Source: Anaerolineales bacterium
Lineage (GTDB): Bacteria; Chloroflexota; Anaerolineae; Anaerolineales; E44-bin32
Assembly (NCBI GenBank): GCA_030668545.1
Contig: DAOUTT010000032.1
Span: 1 to 11,512 of the forward strand
Direction: 5' to 3'
Length of the DNA stretch: 11,512 nucleotides
The position numbers were made by a program, and so were the translations under genes. The notes beneath the pieces are model-generated. The model had not been told where the DNA came from and did not search any database. It worked only from the letters and a program-made list of their open reading frames with translations. Positions 7,052 through 11,512 of this stretch are shown piece by piece; the stretch's first letter is position 1, and the number at the start of each line of letters is the position of its first letter.

Positions 7052-8281
7052 TCAGGATAATTCCTTCTTCATCGCCATACCCAAGCGATAGATGCCTTCG
7101 TTGATCAACTCCTCGTTGGCATAGGAAAAGTTTAGACGCATCGCCTGGTCACCACCCTCCCCACCGGGGTAAAAGGCAAAACCGGGCACATAAGCCACGT
7201 TCATCTCCAACGCTTTGTCGATGAACTCTCGCGTCTTGATTTGTTCAGGTACCTGCGCCCACAGGAAAAGCCCACCTTTAGGCCGTGTGTACGTGCACTC
7301 CTGCGGCCAATGCTCGGCGATGGCGTCCATCATCGTGTCCCGTCTCTGGCTGTAAACTCCCCGAAGCCTCTTCACATGCTGACGCAGAAATCCTCGCTGG
7401 CAAATATCGTTGACGACCATCTGAACGAAGGTTCCTGTATGCAGGTCGGCTCCTTGCTTGGCTTGCACAAAACGAGTGATGATCGGTTTCGGTGCCACGA
7501 CATAGGCGAGGCGGATGCCCGGTGTGAGCGTCTTGGAGAATGTGCTCAGATAAATCGTCCGTTCGGGTGCGAGTCGAAAGATCGGGGTAATGTACTCCCC
7601 CTCATAGCGCAATTCACCGTACGGGTCGTCCTCGATAATCACGAGGTCATGTTCGCGGGCGATCTCCACCAGACGCTCTCGCCGCTCCAGAGGCATCGTC
7701 GTTCCGGCGGGGTTATGGAAATTCGGCAGCACATAGATCAATTTATGGTCGTGATCGGAATCGAGAATCGCCGGCAGGTCATCGATGATGATGCCATCCC
7801 CGTCCACTGATAAAGAACAAAATCTCGCCTCATACGATTCCCAGGCTTGCAGGGCACCCAAGTATGTTGGCGCGCTGGTGATCATGCAGTCACCCGGATT
7901 AACGAAGAGTTTGCCAATGAGGTCCAGAGCTTGCTGCGAGCCATTGGTCATGATGATGTTTTCCGTCTCGACCAATATCCCGTACTTTGACAGCATCTCG
8001 GCAATGAATTGCTTCAGAGGTTGATAGCCCTCGGTTGGGCCATACTGCAACGCCTCTTCTCCGTGCGTACGCAGGACCTCCTTGCATGCTTCCCCGAACT
8101 CGCGGATGGGGAAGAAATCGGGTGCAGGGAGACCACCGGCAAATGAGATAATCTCTGGGTTAGCGGTGAACTTGAGAATCTCGCGGATGAAGGAAGGTTT
8201 CATGCCCTTCGTCCGTTGGGCCAATCGCTTCTCCCATCCAATATCTTCGACCTGTGTGATGAACTCACCGTTATTCGTCAT
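7052..8281 (-). CDS. PLP-dependent aminotransferase, class I/II, 2-aminoadipate aminotransferase / LysN-like
   Basis: A fold-type I aminotransferase that moves an amino group between an amino acid and a 2-oxo acid through pyridoxal phosphate. The 409-residue protein has I-S-F-A-G-G-L-P-A-P near 45-54 and Y-G-P-T-E-G-Y near 80-86. The cofactor-binding N-P (Asn190) is followed by Asp218 and Tyr221 in I-I-E-D-D-P-Y. The Schiff-base lysine is Lys250 in S-T-F-S-K-T, and Arg382 in M-R-L-N-F-S-Y should bind the substrate carboxylate. The pattern fits the LysN / MocR-like group, which acts on 2-aminoadipate, branched-chain or aromatic amino acids; the substrate is not decidable here. I chose the ATG at 8281 because GGAGGG ends about 4-5 bases upstream. 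An in-frame GTG at 8350 would add 23 residues not needed by the fold and would overlap a likely promoter. No other biosynthetic gene is adjacent. Confidence 0.88.
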   Translation of the reverse strand: MTNNGEFITQVEDIGWEKRLAQRTKGMKPSFIREILKFTANPEIISFAGGLPAPDFFPIREFGEACKEVLRTHGEEALQYGPTEGYQPLKQFIAEMLSKYGILVETENIIMTNGSQQALDLIGKLFVNPGDCMITSAPTYLGALQAWESYEARFCSLSVDGDGIIIDDLPAILDSDHDHKLIYVLPNFHNPAGTTMPLERRERLVEIAREHDLVIIEDDPYGELRYEGEYITPIFRLAPERTIYLSTFSKTLTPGIRLAYVVAPKPIITRFVQAKQGADLHTGTFVQMVVNDICQRGFLRQHVKRLRGVYSQRRDTMMDAIAEHWPQECTYTRPKGGLFLWAQVPEQIKTREFIDKALEMNVAYVPGFAFYPGGEGGDQAMRLNFSYANEELINEGIYRLGMAMKKELS

Positions 8282-8307
8282 ATATCCCTCCGTTGCGCTA
8301 CATGTTG

Positions 8308-8336
8308 ATTGTGCCCCGACACCTTCTGGAAGGCAA
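8308..8336 (-). promoter_or_regulatory. Possible promoter of the aminotransferase gene
   Basis: On the - strand TTGCCT (8336-8331) and CACAAT (8313-8308) are 17 bases apart, with four of six matches each. They lie 27 bases before the ATG at 8281, leaving a short leader that contains the GGAGGG site. The matches are modest. Confidence 0.35.
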
Positions 8337-8423
8337 CTGGTTGATAGCACTTGACCTATTGGATATTCATCCTCCGTCAGAAAACATGCGCAGCACCAGG
8401 CTGTAATTTGTGGTTACAGAAAA

Positions 8424-8452
8424 CAGACCTCCCAAGAAATACAGGAGGTCTG
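8424..8452 (-). terminator. Rho-independent terminator of the rRNA operon
   Basis: Read on the - strand, CAGACCTCC (8452-8444 side) pairs perfectly with GGAGGTCTG around an 11-base loop and is followed at once by TTTTCT. It lies about 17 bases beyond the second 5S copy and so ends the rRNA transcription unit before the aminotransferase gene. Confidence 0.8.
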
Positions 8453-8468
8453 GCAGTAAAAAAGAAAA

Positions 8469-8590
8469 GCCCCTTGGCGATAGCCTACTCTCCCAGGCCG
8501 CTTCCAGCCAAGTACCATCAGCACTAACGGGCTTAACTTCTGGGTTCGAGATGGGACCAGGTGTACCCCCGCCGCTCTAATCACTAATGT
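8469..8590 (-). rRNA. Second 5S rRNA copy (distal), with weakened terminal helix; possibly a pseudogene
   Basis: The body aligns without gaps to the 5S at 10696-10817 (constant offset of 2227 bases), with three substitutions inside (at 8482, 8520 and 8523) and further ones in the 5' arm (8585, 8588, 8590). The conserved 5S core and helices are present. Helix I is damaged: the 5' strand ACATTAGTGA cannot fully pair with the 3' strand TCGCCAAGGG, giving three mismatches where the other copy pairs throughout. Homology continues past the 3' end into the oligo-T stretch. It lies downstream of the sulfatase-like gene and just before the operon terminator. It may be a degenerate remnant or a divergent but transcribed 5S. 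Confidence 0.8.
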
Positions 8591-8928
8591 TCACCCATGC
8601 AGGTATCTTACCCACAAGGCATTTCACCTGGAACAGCTCCAAAGCATCAATGAACATATCGTGTGGTAGCTTTTGCATACCGAAATAAGTGGGCAATCCT
8701 TTTCTTCAATTTGACTCAGAAAAGTTCAATCGATACACAAGAACATATGAAGACGGTCATACCTACAAGGCTCGAATACTTCAGGAATAGTAATCGGGTA
8801 GTCTAATTCGTGTTGAGAAAAACTACCCAATGAATACTATTATAGGCAATTTTCTCTTCGGGTCAGGCATAATTTGAGTCAATTTCATGTGATAAAAAGC
8901 GACGGCTGCTAAGAGCGTTAGTATTTAA
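8591..8928. other. 338-base A+T-rich gap without a recognisable gene
   Basis: No credible coding region, tRNA or strong promoter is visible between the sulfatase-like gene and the distal 5S copy. GGGTAGT at 8796-8802 and ACTACCC at 8822-8828 form a 7-base inverted repeat with a 19-base loop, not followed by a T run in either direction. A run of T follows the sulfatase stop on the - strand near 8893-8897, but without a convincing stem. Confidence 0.5.
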
Positions 8929-10605
8929 TCACTCTACCATATCTGTTATTTCGACAAGGTCGTATCCACCGTTCTTTTCAGTAAAGAATAATCGATCCTC
9001 GAGCATCTCGTACTCTCCTTCGAAATGGGCGTTAAAAATCAATCGGAAAGAGTTAACCGGTGTAATAGAAGGGTATAAATCATCCATACTTTCACCTGGA
9101 AGATAATATGCATTCAATATAGCGTGGCGTTCTGTAAGATTACTATCCTCCATAGATTGCCATTCCAGGTAAGCTCCCGGTCCATGATCGCCTTGTATGA
9201 TGATAATTGGAGGGGTACTGGATTCCGCCAATATTTTATCTACCGCATTAAGTGCAAGCTTATTGATATATTGCAATTGCTCAATGTAACCCTCTATATA
9301 ATCTTCACGGCTGCCGATCTCCATGAAGTTGTTTCCATCCCCGTATGTGAATGGTCGATCATGATCTATTCGCTCTCCTGAGTCCCCAAAGATAAATGGC
9401 GGATGGGGTGATAAGAGGTGGAGAAAAACGAAATAGTTACCTTGCCAGTGAGGGATCTCTTGAATTTTTTGCATGCTATAGACAATTCGTATCCGATGTT
9501 CTTCATTTGCAATCGCTGACTGAGCCTTCCCGAAAGCCCCAATTAACTTTGTGCCATCTTCCAATAGACTAAAGGCAGTCGATTTAATCAGCATAGCCTC
9601 AAATAGAGTTAAAGAAGTTGTGCTTGGAAGCAACGAGTTCACTTTTGGGTCATCCCGAGCCTGAAGGTAATGGTCAGCATTATCGACAGAAGACCATGGT
9701 CTACCGGTCTCGAATGCGATGGTTTTAAACCCAAATTGAAGAAGATGCCGACTCACGGCATTATCCCAAATCATCCCCTCCGCGGTTCTCGGGTTTAAGT
9801 CAATACCCTCAAGTTCAACTATTGATTGGAGATAATCTAAATTAAGGGATGAGGCGAGGGAAAGACGGGTTGTGTTGTAATTGCTCGAACTTTCCTCAGC
9901 AACATAAAAACCTCTCTCCTGCAATGACATAAGAAACTCAGAATTATCGAAACTATATAATTCCTCTAACACATCCTTTCTACCGTAACCATCCAAGATG
10001 ATGTAGTAGACATCGGGCATTTCCTCAGCTGTATTAACGATTTCATCCCGAGCTTGATTATCAGCTTGCCGCGTTTCCCATTCCCCAGGTAAAAAAGAGC
10101 TGCTAATTGTGAAGATCGGGAGTATCAGTGCAATGACACCGACAAGGCTGATACGACGCGCCCAAGCCTGTGTTGAGTCAATCCGCTTTAAAACAAACCA
10201 GCTCCACAGAATGAGAATGCTCGCGAACAAGACGGATAAGTAACGATGGCGACCGAAAATTGGAGCCGTGATGGCAAAGGATTTCATGAGTTCTCTTATA
10301 TGACCATACGAGAAAAAGAGAACCACTACCATGAATGCGATGAGCGCCGAGCGATAGCCATCCCTGATAAAGAACCAGATCAGAAGAACCATCACAGGAA
10401 CAGCGAAGGCGATCACCACGAACGCTCTTCCCGTATCTCGAAAATCAATCTCATTAATGTTGTGCGCAGCGAGAAATACAACTGAATAAAGCGCAAACAA
10501 GAGTGGAAGCGAAAGGTATTCAATTATCCGTAAGAATCTACTTATCATCGAATATGCACTTATAAAATCAAATTCGCCAATCTGATCGAGTCGAATACGC
10601 GACAT
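8929..10605 (-). CDS. Membrane-anchored sulfatase / alkaline phosphatase superfamily hydrolase (LTA-synthase-like topology)
   Basis: The 558-residue protein starts with about five hydrophobic segments (roughly 31-47, 61-80, 86-100, 121-139 and 153-170), followed by an extracytoplasmic catalytic domain. That domain opens with V-Y-Y-I-I-L-D-G-Y-G-R (Asp205, probable metal ligand). Next is S-N-Y-N-T-T-R-L-S-L-A-S-S (candidate nucleophile Thr245 or Thr246), then H-L-L-S-P-H-P-P-F (His396, His401) and I-I-I-Q-G-D-H-G (Asp473, His474). This matches alkaline-phosphatase-superfamily enzymes that hydrolyse or transfer sulfo- or phospho-groups on envelope polymers. No sulfatase C-x-P-x-R motif is seen, which argues for phospho-transfer rather than type I sulfatase chemistry. 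The substrate is unknown. It lies between two 5S rRNA genes on their strand, with its own promoter-like sequence. Three 60-base lines I counted by eye are 30-45% G+C, against 48-62% in lines from neighbouring genes, which hints at a different origin. An in-frame ATG at 10548 is an alternative start. Confidence 0.82.
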   Translation of the reverse strand: MSRIRLDQIGEFDFISAYSMISRFLRIIEYLSLPLLFALYSVVFLAAHNINEIDFRDTGRAFVVIAFAVPVMVLLIWFFIRDGYRSALIAFMVVVLFFSYGHIRELMKSFAITAPIFGRHRYLSVLFASILILWSWFVLKRIDSTQAWARRISLVGVIALILPIFTISSSFLPGEWETRQADNQARDEIVNTAEEMPDVYYIILDGYGRKDVLEELYSFDNSEFLMSLQERGFYVAEESSSNYNTTRLSLASSLNLDYLQSIVELEGIDLNPRTAEGMIWDNAVSRHLLQFGFKTIAFETGRPWSSVDNADHYLQARDDPKVNSLLPSTTSLTLFEAMLIKSTAFSLLEDGTKLIGAFGKAQSAIANEEHRIRIVYSMQKIQEIPHWQGNYFVFLHLLSPHPPFIFGDSGERIDHDRPFTYGDGNNFMEIGSREDYIEGYIEQLQYINKLALNAVDKILAESSTPPIIIIQGDHGPGAYLEWQSMEDSNLTERHAILNAYYLPGESMDDLYPSITPVNSFRLIFNAHFEGEYEMLEDRLFFTEKNGGYDLVEITDMVE

Positions 10606-10620
10606 TCACCAATGGCAGAA

Positions 10621-10629
10621 ATTATAGCA
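10621..10629 (-). promoter_or_regulatory. Extended -10 promoter element for the sulfatase-like gene
   Basis: On the - strand TGCTATAAT is a perfect TATAAT preceded by TGn. No good -35 lies 17 bases upstream, which is normal for extended -10 promoters. Initiation about 7 bases downstream would leave a leader of only about 8-10 bases before the ATG at 10605. Confidence 0.5.
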
Positions 10630-10695
10630 CCATTAATTATGGGGTTCTGATTTTTACAAAGAAGGGGATTGGGACCGCAATTAAAAAAAAGAAAA

Positions 10696-10817
10696 GCCCC
10701 TTGGCGATGGCCTACTCTCCCAGGCCGCTTCCAGCCAAGTACCATCGGCGCTAACGGGCTTAACTTCTGGGTTCGAGATGGGACCAGGTGTACCCCCGCC
10801 GCTCTAATCACCAAGGG
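10696..10817 (-). rRNA. rrf: 5S ribosomal RNA (operon-proximal copy)
   Basis: About 120 bases with the conserved 5S core (CCCATCTCGAACCCAGAAGT on the - strand, followed by the GCGCCGATGGTA segment). Helix I closes well: CCCTTGGTGA at the 5' end pairs over ten positions, including one G-U, with TCGCCAAGGG at the 3' end. A long T-rich tract follows the 3' end. It lies 73 bases downstream of the 23S 3' end, in normal bacterial order. Ends are estimated from helix I and may be off by a few bases. Confidence 0.93.
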
Positions 10818-10818
10818 A

Positions 10819-10841
10819 CAATTTCACAAACTATGAAATTG
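10819..10841 (-). other. Hairpin in the 23S-5S spacer, possible rRNA processing stem
   Basis: CAATTTCA (10819-10826) and TGAAATTG (10834-10841) form a perfect 8-base stem with a 7-base loop directly before the 5S 5' end. The position suits an RNase processing site in the precursor. The distal 5S copy has no such stem upstream. Confidence 0.45.
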
Positions 10842-10890
10842 GTTAGACCGAATAAGCCGATTGAAGACCGTCAAGTTCTCCGCACCACAG

Positions 10891-11512
<622 letters not shown>

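Noticed and set aside
7241..7810. 189-codon open frame on the + strand opposite the aminotransferase
   Set aside because: It is antisense to a gene with all PLP-binding residues in place, and no family is recognisable in its translation.
8282..8350. 23-residue N-terminal extension of the aminotransferase from a GTG at 8350
   Set aside because: The ATG at 8281 has a strong GGAGGG site, and the extension overlaps a likely promoter and adds nothing typical of the family.
10560..10814. 84-codon open frame on the - strand
   Set aside because: It overlaps the 5S rRNA and the promoter of the sulfatase-like gene. Its translation is simply rRNA sequence read as codons.

Overview
The window looks like a bacterial chromosome fragment. 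The best guess is a member of the Chloroflexota (Anaerolineae-like). That rests on remembered family distributions, namely the NifH-misnamed alpha/alpha toroid protein and an F420-type flavin protein, and not on any phylogeny I could run. The partial 23S rRNA at the right end would settle the taxonomy.

Left part (1-3623). A putative lipoprotein Ntn hydrolase of the choloylglycine hydrolase / linear amide hydrolase type is followed 63 bases later by an alpha/alpha toroid protein of a family often mislabelled 'nitrogen fixation protein NifH'. Both are on the + strand and probably form one operon. Facing them on the - strand are a P-loop nucleotide kinase-like gene and, downstream of it, a small deazaflavin (F420)-dependent nitroreductase-family gene.

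Middle part (3624-8424). A 280-base divergent promoter region holds a perfect 8-base inverted repeat and a plausible promoter. It leads into a large M16C metallopeptidase (975 aa, PreP/Cym1 type) with its zinc motif and C-terminal Arg/Tyr pair intact. A strong hairpin separates it from a convergent PLP-dependent aminotransferase of the 2-aminoadipate aminotransferase / LysN type.

Right part (8424-11512). This is the 3' end of a ribosomal RNA operon read on the - strand: the 3' 622 bases of 23S, a short spacer with a hairpin, and a well-paired 5S rRNA. Next come a membrane-anchored sulfatase / alkaline-phosphatase-superfamily gene, then a second 5S copy, then a rho-independent terminator. The inserted gene is visibly A+T richer than its neighbours, is flanked by direct 5S repeats, and appears to have its own extended -10 promoter. 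The second 5S copy has a damaged terminal helix.

The genes do not form a single pathway. The clearest oddity is the protein-coding gene sandwiched between two 5S genes inside the tail of an rRNA operon. No CRISPR array, transposase, integrase or tRNA was seen.
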